Shown here in pieces: positions 46,493 through 58,590 of a stretch of DNA of 64,000 bases. Positions within the stretch are counted from its first letter, which is position 1. Each line of letters starts with the position of its first letter. The notes beneath the pieces were generated by a model, which was not told the DNA's origin, ran no database searches, and saw only the letters and a list, made by a program, of their open reading frames with translations. Source of the DNA: Himantopus leucocephalus (taxonomy: Eukaryota > Chordata > Aves > Charadriiformes > Recurvirostridae); assembly GCA_003993805.1 (NCBI GenBank), contig RSEF01000002.1, positions 91,939,939 through 92,003,938 of the forward strand, written 5' to 3'. The translations under genes were made by a program, and so were the position numbers.

Positions 46493-49170
46493 CATTCACA
46501 CAAAGATTTTTAAAATAAGAGAGTCTTGGTTTTCTTTTTAATATCTAGTAAATAGTAACTGTGGCACACATTAGAAAAAAATGTAAAAAACCCACCAACC
46601 CATAATTACTTGATCCAAATGTTCAGAACTGTTGATATAAGCTCAATAATGTTCAAGGCATTATAACAAAATTTTATGTCAAGAGCAACTATGGATATGG
46701 AAGTTAAAGAAAATAGGGTTAGACATTAAAGGTCTTAGCAAAGATAACCTGGGAACTAAATTTCCTACATAAGAGAAATACAAAAAATCTCCTCTAACTG
46801 GACTTCAGTGTGTAATTGGTACTGTCACATGGAAAACTAACAGAGTTGGAAAAGACAAAGTAATAGCGACATATGAGAAAGGACTGATAACAACCACTAA
46901 ACTTCAGAGAAAAAAATGTGACTGAGATTTTCTGTTACCATTTTAGATAATGAGACTGATAAAATAAACAACTTGTTCAACCCCCTTTTTAAATAAAAAG
47001 TTTGGACAGCACTACCTGTTTTAGAAGACGCTGGCATATCATGCAGAAAAAACCAGCCACCTCAATGATCAGTGTAATAATAATAATAGTGGTATGAAAT
47101 TTAAGAAAAGAAATAGAGGCTTACATGGATCATCAGAGAAAATGAAAGTTGTATCTTGCAAGGAAAAGCTAAATGAAAATTTTTGGCCCAGTAAAAGGAA
47201 TGTTGAGAAGAGATGTAGCAACTATCCATAAATATTTGATGGTGGAGAATGTAAATACGAGACAGTGCTGGAGTGAGAGCAAATTTAGGAGGATGATCAA
47301 GAAAGATTTTTTTCTGACTGTGAAATTTCAGACAGAGAAGCGGGAGCAAAAGACACAACTACTCTGAAATGGAGCTTCCCACACCACACTCCGGTAACAC
47401 AGGATGATGCAAGAGCTTTCTGGTACTGAAATATTTCATAGTATATGAACATACACTGAAATCCTGCCTTGAAACTAAGACTTAACTTGATTTATTTACC
47501 CATAGTCATACAGCTGGGGAAACTGGAGAGATAGGAAAGCATTTTTTAGTTCTCAATCCATTGTCCTAGATTAGTATTCTGCCTTTCCTTCAATCTGTGA
47601 TCTCTAGAAAAGCTAGATCTCTTTGGTAGTGGCATCTTCCCTGCTCAGTCAGCTCCAGAAGACGTAAGAGAAATGTTGAAGTGCCCAGCTAAGTTGCACA
47701 TTCTCCTGACTTTGCTAATCTGTTGTGAGTTTTCCCCCCACTCACCATCAGTTTATTCTTCTCTAGAGTTAAACTGTTCTTTTCTACTCGTTTGTCAAGC
47801 TTAATTGTTGCCTTTAGTCACAGACAGGCTTCTGACCTGCCCTTTTCCCACTGTTGCTAAGCTCATAAATCGGACCAAGAGGAGTTGCAAGTCTTGCAGA
47901 GCTGCAGTGAAACAGCTCCCCCAAATGGTACTATTTAGTTCGGAAATCCCTAAGGAAATCCAGTTTAAACTCGTTGAGATTCTTAAATGTTTTGGAAAAA
48001 AAATGGCCTTCATAATATCTATAAACTTTTATTATTAAGCTTTTACTGAAAACCCTGTCGACCAGCTATTGCAGTCTTTTGGATGCCCAGACGTCTACAG
48101 GTGACACTTATCACAGCTGAGATTCAGAACACTGAAGATATTTGGATACTTTTTAGACCTTGGAAGGCAGGCAGATTACCTCCCGGATGAAGAAAAATCT
48201 GTCACAGAAGATTCTTTCATTGTTAAAGCAGTGAACAACCAGACAGCAGAGGAAATACCAGGTGATATGGAGGAGGATCACAGCATGAAGGGAGTCTGTG
48301 GTACCTCAGAGAGGGTGATCTCCCAATATTGTGGACATGACAGCAAAATGAGAGTATCTTGACCTGACCACAGAATATGCTGGTTCCACAACAATTTTGT
48401 CAGCAACATGGAAGTTGATTTCTTTTATTTCTTAAGTGAAGATACTTCATTTTTCCCCTCAATCTCATCAGTAAGTTTCCCCTTTCTAATGTTGATTTGT
48501 TAAAGGCCTAATTAGTTCAAAACAAATTGAAAGAAAATTTCTGGAGAAAATAAAAAAAAAAAAAAAAGGATTATCACGTGTAATTCCTGTGGTAGTTGCC
48601 ATGGATTTTCAGCTCAAAACATGGCAAGTCAGGCCCCCAGAACTCTTTGATGCAGTGTAAAAGAGTAGATTGATCAATATCTATATTTATATATCCTTGT
48701 GTGTTTTCGATTTGCCATCTGTTCTTTAAGCCTGTAGATTTCACATTTTTTCAGCTTTTCTCCACCAAAAAAGATTTATTTTTTTTTAATTTTTATTTTT
48801 TAAATAATAAAACTAGGCTTCTTCTAGTCAGGGACTCCAGGGGCTTGTACTTAAAGAAGACTACCAAGTGACCTAAGATTCATGATAAGATTCTGGCATC
48901 ACTATGCCTTGGTTCTTTTCATTTCCCAATGTTGGGACACTTAACAGTAACTCACTGCAAAAGCAGGTAAAATACTTCTTCAGAAGAGAAACTATCAGGA
49001 CACAGGCTAAGATTATTAATTTATTCCTAAAGGGAATTTCTAATTTCTTTGCAAAAGTAAAAACAAAAAAACTCTCTGATTTTTTTTATTATTAGTCAGT
49101 CAATAGGTGGCAATTGCTACTTTAAGAATGAAAAAAAACCCCAAAAACGAAGCCATAACAAACAACTAGA
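46493..49170. other. Non-coding DNA, no gene seen
   Basis: Short frames on both strands without recognisable domains, and A-rich or T-rich runs near 48550 and 48780. I see no further repeat. Confidence 0.65.
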
Positions 49171-49880
49171 AATCATAGAATCATAGAATAGTTTGGGTTG
49201 GAAGGGACCTTAAAGATCATCTAGTTCCAGCCCCTCTGCCATGGCCTCCCGTTGCTCAAAGCCCCATCCAGCCTGGCCTTGAACACTTCCAGGGATGGGG
49301 CATCCACAGCTTCCCTGGGCAACTTGTTCCAGTGTCTCACCACCCTCACAGTAAAGAATTTCTTCCTAATATCTAATTTATATCTACCCTTTTCTGGTTT
49401 AAAACTGTTACCCCTTGTCCTATTGCTACACTCCCTGATGTAGAGTCCCTCCCGATATTTCCTGTAGGCCCCCTTTATGTACTGGAAGGCCAATATACTC
49501 TCTCTCCATATAACCTTCCCTGCTCCAGGCTGAACAACCCCAACTCTCTCAGCCTGTCTTCATAGTAGAGGTGCTCCCATCCTCTGATTATCTTCACGGC
49601 CCTCCTCTGGACTTTATCCAACAGGTCCATGTCCTTCTTCTGTTGGGGGCCCAAGAGCTGGACACAGTACTCCAGGTGAGGTCTCACCACAGCAGAGGGG
49701 CAGAATCACCTCCCTAGATCTGATGGCCCCGCTTCTTTTGATGCAGCCCAGGGTGCAGTTGGCTTTCTGGGCTGCGAGCACACATTGCTGGCTCCTGGTC
49801 AGCTTCTCATCAACCAACACCCCCAAGTCCTTCTCCTCAGGGTTGTTCTCAATCCATTCTCCACCCAGCCTGTATTTGTA
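49171..49880 (-). mobile_element. CR1 LINE, 3' 0.7 kb, minus strand
   Basis: The 3' end with its AATCATAGAATCATAGAATA tail lies at the left edge. The element covers the 3' UTR and the C-terminal part of ORF2, breaking off at the point matching about 29100 of the larger CR1. Compared with that copy it lacks a GAGCAGGGACACCTTCCACT segment near the 3' end, so the two probably belong to different subfamilies or one carries a deletion. The catalytic part of the reverse transcriptase is absent. No target-site duplication is evident. Confidence 0.95.
49221..49880 (-). pseudogene. CR1 ORF2 C-terminus, frameshifted
   Basis: Three overlapping minus-strand frames together cover the C-terminal region of CR1 ORF2. 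They carry the NPEEKDLGVLVDEKL segment (49614 side), then [20 protein letters not shown], and finally VVRHWNKLPREAVDAPSLEV. At least two frame changes separate them, so no intact product is possible. There is no start codon context and no catalytic motif; this is a dead fragment of a 5'-truncated insertion. Confidence 0.92.
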
Positions 49881-52800
49881 TCTCACTTGTTTCAATGGTT
49901 CATATTTCCAACATGTGTGAGCAGGAATATTTTATTCGAACATCAAAAGAGGCCTTACTTAAAATTACTTGTTTGGAGATATCCCCAGCTATTTTTGTTG
50001 CAAGTAGGTAATTAATGGAAAATAATAAAGTTTGAGACACACTGGGTGGATATTGAGGTTCCTGTGCCCATGTTAAAATAATAATATTAGAGCAACCTAC
50101 ACGCTGAATGAACCTGACAAAGACACAGTCAGCTTTACCCCTATTTAATATCAGTGGGCTTTGAAATTATTTCATGTAGACACCTTGCAGAATAAGGTCA
50201 TGGCTTCATCAGATTTTTGAATGTCACTGGCTGCATTAGACATGTTTGATAACATTGTGGTTCATATCCAGCAAATACACCAGCTATATGAACAGCAGTA
50301 AAAAAAATTGTCCTTTCTAAAAGACCCTGGAAATGCAAACACTAAACAGCAAATATCCACCGTGTGTCATTTCTCTTCAAAGCTGGCAGCACTTTGCATT
50401 TTCAGGAAGGTTATTTTTCCCAGTAGTTCCATCCTGACCAAATGGTGGTGGCAAACAAACAATGAGCCAATATCATCAGAAGGAAAGGCTGGCAATAATT
50501 TTAACTGTTTCTTCCCTAAGGAGTAGAAACCAAATGAGGAAATGACCAAAACAACTGCAAACCATATTTATCAGTGTCAGTGCTGAACAAAGAATTGTCT
50601 TGTGTTTCATAACAGATATTATTATCTCACTGGTAAGGAACAATATAAAGTACAGTACAGGATGCTCAGCTTTAATGCCTTTGTAAATATGCAATCTACT
50701 CTCTGTGCATCAGTCATGGACATCCAGCAGTCTTTGGTAATAAGAATATAGTCCATTAGTCTTACTATAATGAGAATGTGTGTGTACGCCTTCATAGGGA
50801 AAAATAAATAATAAAACCAAAAGGATGAAAACGTCAAGTATTAAGAAGTTAATGAAATTATATTCACAAAAAGCCTACACCTTCAGGAAGAGAATTTCAG
50901 CACAATTAAGTCTGACATGAGCTGTTAAGGCAAGAAAAGCCATTGCCAATTACAGGCTGTCTTTTCAGGTCATTCCAAGACAACACAGTAACAGTAAGCA
51001 CATGACTAGATTATAATAAAAATTATAATAACAAAGAAAAAGAACATTTGTTTTAGTAACTAAATGTAAACTTGAGTTTTTTGAAAATGAAGTCTTCCTC
51101 ATAGGTTTTGAACGCTTTTAAACCTAACCTCATGTTTTGAAAATCATCAGCATCACAGAAAAAAAAGCTAAGCTAGAAAAATAGATCTGTTGCTCTACAG
51201 TTTTGGCAACATGCAATCAGTATTCTACATAAACAAGTCATACATGCTCTGCTCCCCTTCTGAGTATTTCAGCTGTGGCTAATTAATTCACAGATCTTTT
51301 CTCCTCCATTTAAATGTTTTTTTCATCACTTCTAAAATCCAGCATTTCCCAGATAGCATGCTTTTCCACACCTCGCTTAAAAATACATCAGAACCCTGTC
51401 ACTTAGGAAGGATTTTTTTTCCCCCCAGTGCCAAAGGACTGTAATGTTTACTGACCTTATCCACTTAAGGAGTCATCTTTAGAATTGCTTTTTCTCCTCT
51501 TGGCGTGCGGAGACCTGGCTCATACCCTCTGGCTTGTGTCTCAGGGCTGTGCAACTTTGTGAACTGTTTTTAGGCTATTGGAAGCAGCAGCTACAGAAGT
51601 ACAGCGAAACAGTACTGGCTCAGAGAAGCATTAGCCCTAGGCCAGGATTTTCTGGCCTGCAGCATGGACACATTAGAAGTGGTGGAAGGCAGGTGCTCAG
51701 CTTATCGGCCAGCACTTAGTAGATACCAAACTGGGCCAGGCAGCTGGGCTGGGATACCGCCTTTTCTCTCCTGCCCTACGAGGCACAGACTTTTCTAGAG
51801 ACCACCCTACAGCCAAAAAAGCCACATCCATCAGCTGGGTGACCTGGTGTCATAGCTAGTTTGACAGAAATCCCATTAGAAATACTGGTTTGGGACAGAA
51901 CCCTAAGGAAAGCGTACGAAAGAACGAAGCTTTGTAACATCTGGTTCACCGAGCAGAAAAAACTCATAGTTCCTGAAAGAAACAGATTTCATACTAATAA
52001 ATTGAGAGCAGTTCCTGAGGAATCAAAGGAAATGACTGATGAAAACCTCAAGATCTGTTTTCCAGGCATGTCAAGACAAGGTTGGCCTATTTCATCATTT
52101 GTGTTTTCTCTTTTTGTACATCTGAGCTATATGTATTTATGAATAATTTTCCTATTCTGTTTATTGATTATAATCCACTATCCCCTTTCTGTTTTAGTAA
52201 GAAGTATCCAAAGTGTTATGGATTGTTTATAGAGATATTTTTATTTTAATTCATTTTTAATTCTTTAAGTAACTGAACTGAATTTACCCACCTTAGCAAA
52301 GGTTTCCAGAAACTGCTCCCTGTGGAAATGGCCCATCGCTGTCAACAGATCTCATAATGCCTCTTCCTACTTATAGCAGAGAAAGCTAATCAGCTAGCTG
52401 GTTTTAATTTTTTTTTTTTTTTACACAAACACAGTAAAATGCTACACAACCCAAACTCGTTATCTGTCAGTATAATGTCGGAAGAAATGATTGCATTATG
52501 AATGATTTCATTTGATTCACAAGCTTGATGGTAGATCTCTTCTCATTTGAAAATATGAAAAAGTAAATGAACAAAGTAAAGAGTTATCTAAGATGTCTTT
52601 AATTTTTTGAAGACCAGGTTTTTAGTGTGTTCATTTACATGTGCTTTACAGTTCATTGGGGATACAAAGAGAAATTGAAGATTTAGTTTATATGTCTATC
52701 CACCTCTTTGTTTCACTTTTTCACAAGAAAAAAGGCTGCTGAGCCTATGATAATCTTTGAAACTGTTCATGAAAGTGTTCTCTACTGGTTGTGCTTTGAA

Positions 52801-54268
52801 ATGCTGTTCATGAACTCTCAATCTTTTAAATATGCCCTGTAATACTATGTCGATCTCTGTGAACTCACGCAAAATTGACAATTTGACAAATGTCAGTGCT
52901 ACATAACCTGAAAACCCTGTTCAAGTTCTGTAGCATGCAGCGACCCAAAAGATGACATTTTATCATCCTCAATGTTTATTTTCTCTCTGTCATGTTGATG
53001 CAAAATTTTTTTTTTATTGGCAAACTATCAAAACCTGTCTTAAATAATGTACTATTCTCTGTCCTACCAACTTCTTAGCCTAAAGTCATTGTTTCAGATG
53101 CCAGTTTCAAAGAATGTAGTTGGAAAGCAGAACAACATCAAAGGAACCTTTTTTAATCACAGTTGATATGAAATTTCATAAGAGAATGAAATTTTTTGAA
53201 GACTAAAATCTCCCCTTTTATTCTGTTTCTCTCAGGGAAGGTATGAACCCTGCTTTAGGACTCAGAGTGAAGCTCTGAGTGAAGCAGAGTGCTCTTTCAT
53301 GTTAGTTTAGTAGTGGTTTCTGGTAAAGACAATGAATTTCTTTTATTCTCATGGAAGTCAATGAGGCTAGAAGAGGTGTCTGCGCTTCCCAGCATCAGGA
53401 CCTTGCTCAGACTATCAGATGTTAACAGTTAGGTGAGGTAACACAGAGAAATGAAATAAAGATGAAGCAGTGAACTTAACAATTATTGCCAGCACCCGGG
53501 GCAGTGCTGTTAGTATTAAAATCAAACAGAACTAGCAGGGGGCACCTACACTCTCTCAGTTGAAAATCTGTGGTATCTGATATCTCCTGGGAGACAAAGC
53601 ATCCGCATCATAGATGAGGACGGAAAGATTAAAAGTAAAGCAATATGCTGTTTCAATACCTTACCACATGGGAGTGTTGCCTTAACCTTCTGCAAAACGT
53701 AACTTGTTTCAAATGCTGTGAGTTATAGCTGCCTAGATACCACATGTCCAGTCAGAGAGGTTAATTAAAAACTTTTTCTGTCTCCGGAGCCTCTGTAACT
53801 TGCTTTTCAGATGAAAATCATACATATTGTGCTATTGCACTGTTAAATCAGGTATAGAAAAATATGACTGGGAAGTTCAGTGTTTGTATCAGGGCACTCC
53901 AGGCTACCCCAGTTTCTCTCTTCATTTCCCCCTCCAGCCAAAGGGCTTCAGTTTGATACCGTACAGCAAAGACAGGGAGACCAAATTTAACATTCTTAGT
54001 CCACTCAGCAGTAAGAGTGCATTGCTCACTGTTGGAGCAATTACTGAAGAGTAAAAGTTCATGAGGGTATTTTCAGAAGAACGATGACAACTACGTGAAC
54101 AAATTCAAAGAAATAGTTACTCATACTCATGACTCTAATGACCTAGAAATCTAGAAATCCCGTGGTCCTAGAAATCTAGTCCTCTTGCATGCAGACCCTT
54201 AGATCTGTGAACTGAATCTGATCTCACAGATCTAGAGCCTTATTGAAATCCTGACAAAATGGTGTCTG
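49881..54268. other. Non-coding DNA with one GC-richer patch
   Basis: No gene is firmly seen. Bases 51480-52080 are visibly richer in G and C than their surroundings and hold a frame from 51861; neither is assigned (see findings). A near-consensus CTCF motif lies at 53532. Confidence 0.6.
53532..53546 (+). promoter_or_regulatory. CTCF motif (candidate, near consensus)
   Basis: CTAGCAGGGGGCACC matches the CTCF core consensus CCASYAGRKGGCRSY at 14 of 15 positions, the only departure being the second base. This is the strongest CTCF-like word I noticed here. Actual binding depends on context and is not shown by sequence alone. Confidence 0.45.
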
Positions 54269-54520
54269 TATCTACACCAAGGCCTGCTATCTAAAGTAAC
54301 TCTATTATATAAAGTCTTCATTCCTTCACAATTCTTTGTAAATGCATTATGTGGGTCTTGGTGGATAATGATCCTTTGTCATCTACTAAACAACATNATA
54401 TCTACACCAAGGCCTGCTATCTAAAGTAATTCTATAAGTGTTCATTCCTTCACGATTCTTTGTAAATGCATTATGCGGGTCTTGGTGGATAATGATCCTT
54501 TGTCATCTACTAAACAACAT
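54269..54520. repeat. Near-identical direct copies around a single N (54397)
   Basis: Bases 54269-54396 (128 bp) recur at 54399-54520 (122 bp). The length difference is explained by a 6-bp indel near CTATTATATAAAGTC versus CTATAAGTG, with a few substitutions besides. The sequence is not a recognised repeat family. The break falls at the N, so this is most likely two haplotypes or contig ends placed in tandem. Confidence 0.93.
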
Positions 54521-57500
54521 CATTAGGCTCTTCTGTAACATAACTTTCTATACGCTAGACAAATCTGTGCTTCATTGAATTCAGTGCCATTGACCTAAAT
54601 AAGGTCAAACTTTTATTCATGATTTTTAACACCCTCTGCTTCTAATCAGGCTTAACAAGAATGCAAATTGAGCAGCATATTAGGTCTGTTTTAAAAGTTA
54701 AATGCTTCTGTCCATTTCAAACTTGGATAAAAACCATACATCTCTTTGGAGAATAAAAATCAGTCTTTACTACCCAAATTTTCCATTTTTTCAATTGCCC
54801 ACTAAATTCATACCAGAAAAATACAGATTTTTGTTTTACTTTTGGGGGGGAAAAAAAAGAAAAAGAAAATAAAAAGGATAGGAGCAGTTACAATATTAGT
54901 CTCTGAGAAAAACAGAACAGTTTGTCAAATACATACACACAGACATACTATTCCTGTTGCAACAACTTGTGCCATGAAATTAATCTCTTTCTAAAAACTA
55001 AAACGACCAGAACAGATATACTTTTGCACATATTTTTCATGAGTGTAGAAGAACGCAGTTTGTCCTAACTCATATATTAATTAGATGAATTATATTCAGA
55101 TGTATTTAGATTAGCTATCTGAATTATGTTAATTATTCTCTTTCCACAGGATAGAATCTTGTGGTATTGTACTATACAGTTAATGCTTCCATGTTGCTCC
55201 TTGTTTAAAATTACACATTTCTCTTTACATAAATTGCTTTAGGCATTTCTTAAGTTTGAAAATCAATTTCCAACTGCTTTTTCTTAAGGATGATCCAGAA
55301 GAAAACCAATATATAATAAAATCTTTTAAATCTGTTAGTAACTGAATTACTATTTGGATTTTTCCATACTTAACAATATTACCAAATATCCACAATATTT
55401 GCCTTCTTTATTATCAAATACTGGACAAGTCAGCAAAATTGTATGCAATATGCTACTTCAGGCAAAGCAGATATATTATTTATTATTTGCCATAACAGCC
55501 CCAGGCTGTGGTTTGACATTTCAAAATATTTAGCTGCGGTAGTGACATGGGATATTTCTATTCATTCCTGCACTGTGACTGATCTAAAAATAAATGAATC
55601 CATTCAATATACAAACTTTCCTTAGTGACTAGGACTTTTTTAAAACAACAGCCTCATTCTTTAATGAACCCTTTCTAGATGAGGATCAAATAAGAAACTA
55701 GTGTTGTGGGCTATGCCAGCACACATGGCATGCTCTACTCCAGAACGGGTGGCAATCACTGTTTATCGTAGGTGTGCCATGCATAAACACACACATGAGA
55801 AGAGATGTATACAGTCCACTCGGGACAATAGATATATATACAGAAAGATGGAAAGGGAGAAGGAAAGAGTGAGGCAATATTTATCATTTTCCTGAGCAAA
55901 GATTGTACTCAGGCTAGCGTTGCCCTAATATGAATTCATATATAGTTTTTAGTTTTTTTCACCATGACAAAGGAAATGGGATTTGGGGGGGGGATCAATG
56001 TTTTACGGATATTTGAGATGCAAATAGCGGGTTGCTGCTGTAGTTTCCAGTGACAAATTAGAGAGTGGCATAATGCGAAGCAGCTCATCACAGGGGATGC
56101 AAGTTGAGTTCATGTTTGTGAGCAAGATCCCCCTGAAATTTGCAGCAGAGGGAGAGGACACCATGTACAAAGCCATTTGGAAATGTCAAGGGGGTCAGGA
56201 TAAAATTGTGAGATGAAAGGAACTGCAAAAGTCATTCTAAAACAAACCCCAAAACATCCAGAGTCTGGAGGGCAACCAGGAGAGGACTCCCAAAGACTGG
56301 GCAACTGAGAAAATGCAGCTCGCTTGTCCTTAACAGTTGGATTGAATACCGATTCTGGGCCTCAGCTAGAGAGACACGCAGAGCGACTGGGGCTATTTTT
56401 TAAAAAAAGCCTTCAGATTTGTCAGAAAGGAGATTTTATTCAGGAGCTATAACTAGATGCCTGTTATCGTTTTTCCTGAATCAGATATTGCCACTTTATA
56501 TTCTGTTGTTATTTTCAAATTTTTGAATTACATAGGTGATCAGCTAATTAACTGCAGAGATAACAGGCAATTAGCAAATCCAGTGCACCATATTTACTAC
56601 ACTTACACAGTGGATTTAACACCCAATTCACAGTGAGTTCAATTCACATGTCATTCATGCGCCACTGAGTTCCTTTGCATTTGTATAGCAATTGGCTCAC
56701 TGCTGAAGTTGTGTGTGGAGCTTCCTTGACTACGAGGAGATCTTAGACTAATGTTCCATTTCCCAGGGCCGTCTTTCTGTAAATATACCCTTGGTATTCC
56801 AAAATACCACTGCAAACTCTGTTAATGCTGGTGTCTCAAGCTAAAACTTTGAAACAATTTCTTGAAATAATATGGTCAGGGATTTACAGAGACAAATTCC
56901 TACTTCCTGAAGTGTGTTGCACAAGCTTGCAGAAGACTCTTGTCTTCATATTCTTGAGCCTCTTGGGTCCTGCACAGGGCTTAGATACTACAGTGAATGG
57001 TATTGTTCAGGCATCTATGTCAGCTGGTTGGTTTTTTTTAAAAAAAATGTGTTTTGGAACACATCGATGACTACACAGATTCCAAAACTGTTTAACTGCT
57101 GATGACAGAATTTCTCTTTAAAACATAGACTTTCCTTAGTGAACATCTTCTATGCAACACAGATGACTGCCCAATGCTGGATATTTCATACCACTGCATA
57201 CTTGTGCTATCTCCAGCAGAGTTTCTGTAATTCCAGTTAGTTGTTTGAGTATGAGGAAGTTAAGTCCAGAGAAAGTTAATCCAGAGAAAACCTCCACCTA
57301 GTTAACATGAAAGCCTCACAAAATTCAAGAAAAAGCTAATAATAATCTATTCAAACATGTTTAGATATAAAGGAAAATACATTTTCCATTTCAATCCTAA
57401 CTCTTGCAGTAGCTGTACCTTAAAAAGATGTTTTGAAAAATACATAAATACAAAAATTTCACCAGTGAAACTACTCAAAGTGACTTTTATCTTGGCTTAT

Positions 57501-58205
57501 TTGCTTTTGACCGCAAAAAGCAGAATATGGGAATGGTTACATCTTGACAACAATTTCAGATTATTATTATTTTATGACTGAATTTAAAGCAGATATACAG
57601 GGGATGTTTGGTTTATAATTTTGTTTCCAGAATGTCAGGCATTGTATTTCATAATAGCATTTCATGCTGCATTAACAAAGTTTTATGCTGCGTTAACACC
57701 ATTTTATAGCATAATGGAAAACAAATGGGTACAAAAGAGAGGTAAAATGGAAAATAAACTGTAAAACTTTTTTCTAGGTGGTTCCTGTGCTGTACACTGA
57801 TAATACTGCCAACAAAACAGCAATGGCTTTTAAACTATTCTCTACTTCAACTTCACTTTGAAATGAGCATTTACAGTATCATATATTTTCATATAATTGT
57901 AAAGAGACAGACTGGGATCCATATTGAGGAGCTGAGATTTTTCCAACATGAGCACTTGAGTTTTATAAATGAAATTTGGCTTGATTTTAAACACAAAGTA
58001 TGATATATTATATGAGGCAATTGAGAATGCTAGTGGTCCTATCAAAGATTCAAAAAAGTGAAAGAAAGGAATAGATAACACCTTACAGCCAGACAAGGGG
58101 TTTTCTCAAAGGAAGGAAAGGATTACTCTCTAGCAATTAAAATAAACCAAGTTTCCTGTTCTGCTTTCTGATGTTATTGACTTTTTCCTCAAAATCGGTT
58201 TGTTC
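54521..58205. other. Non-coding AT-rich DNA, no gene seen
   Basis: Only short frames. A motif cluster lies at 56545-56574 (listed). No interspersed repeat is recognised. Confidence 0.65.
56545..56574. promoter_or_regulatory. Homeobox/GATA motif cluster (candidate)
   Basis: Within 30 bases lie TAATTA (56545), AGATAA (56558) and CAATTAG (56568). Together with the preceding TGATCAGC this resembles the dense motif packing of developmental enhancers. The evidence is composition only. Confidence 0.25.
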
Positions 58206-58590
58206 TCAGCTGGAATCATGTACAGTTTTGGACACTTTTTCCAAGAAAAAGGTTTAGCGGAGAATTTTAAGAAGATTACTCAGAGGCTAAAAAAAAATAG
58301 GTAAAATGGAAGGTAAATACAAATTGGGACTGCTTAGACTTGGAAAGAGACAGATGAGAGCAAATACAAGTCTTCAAAAACTAGAGACAAGAAAGGAGGA
58401 GAAACGGAATCATCTTTTATCTACTTTCATAGTAAATAGGACAAGAATAAAAAGTTAATAATGCATCAAAGAAATTTTAATCAGACATAAAAAAATTATT
58501 AATAGCAAAATGAGTAAGAAATGGAATAGGTTACCTTTGAGAACACCAATAACTTCATCTTAGGATCTTTAAGAACAAGTTCATGAAACG
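58206..58590 (+). mobile_element. Ancient degraded CR1/L3-type LINE fragment
   Basis: The plus strand retains the order of features in the CR1 ORF2 C-terminus. A CTGGAATCATGTACAGTTTT segment encodes a VQFW word (consensus LEYCVQFW). Next comes GGACTGCTTAGACTTGGAAA (consensus LGLFSLE). Finally AAATGGAATAGGTTACCT encodes KWNRLP, matching the HWNKLP motif, followed by a decayed PSLEVFK-like stretch with stops. The many stops and frame changes make it much older than the copies at 28402 and 49171. No 3' tail is visible. The exact family (CR1, L3 or relative) is uncertain. Confidence 0.72.

Noticed and set aside
54142..54179. CCTAGAAATCTAG occurring twice 25 bases apart
   Set aside because: Only two copies of a short AT-rich word, with no wider repeat structure.
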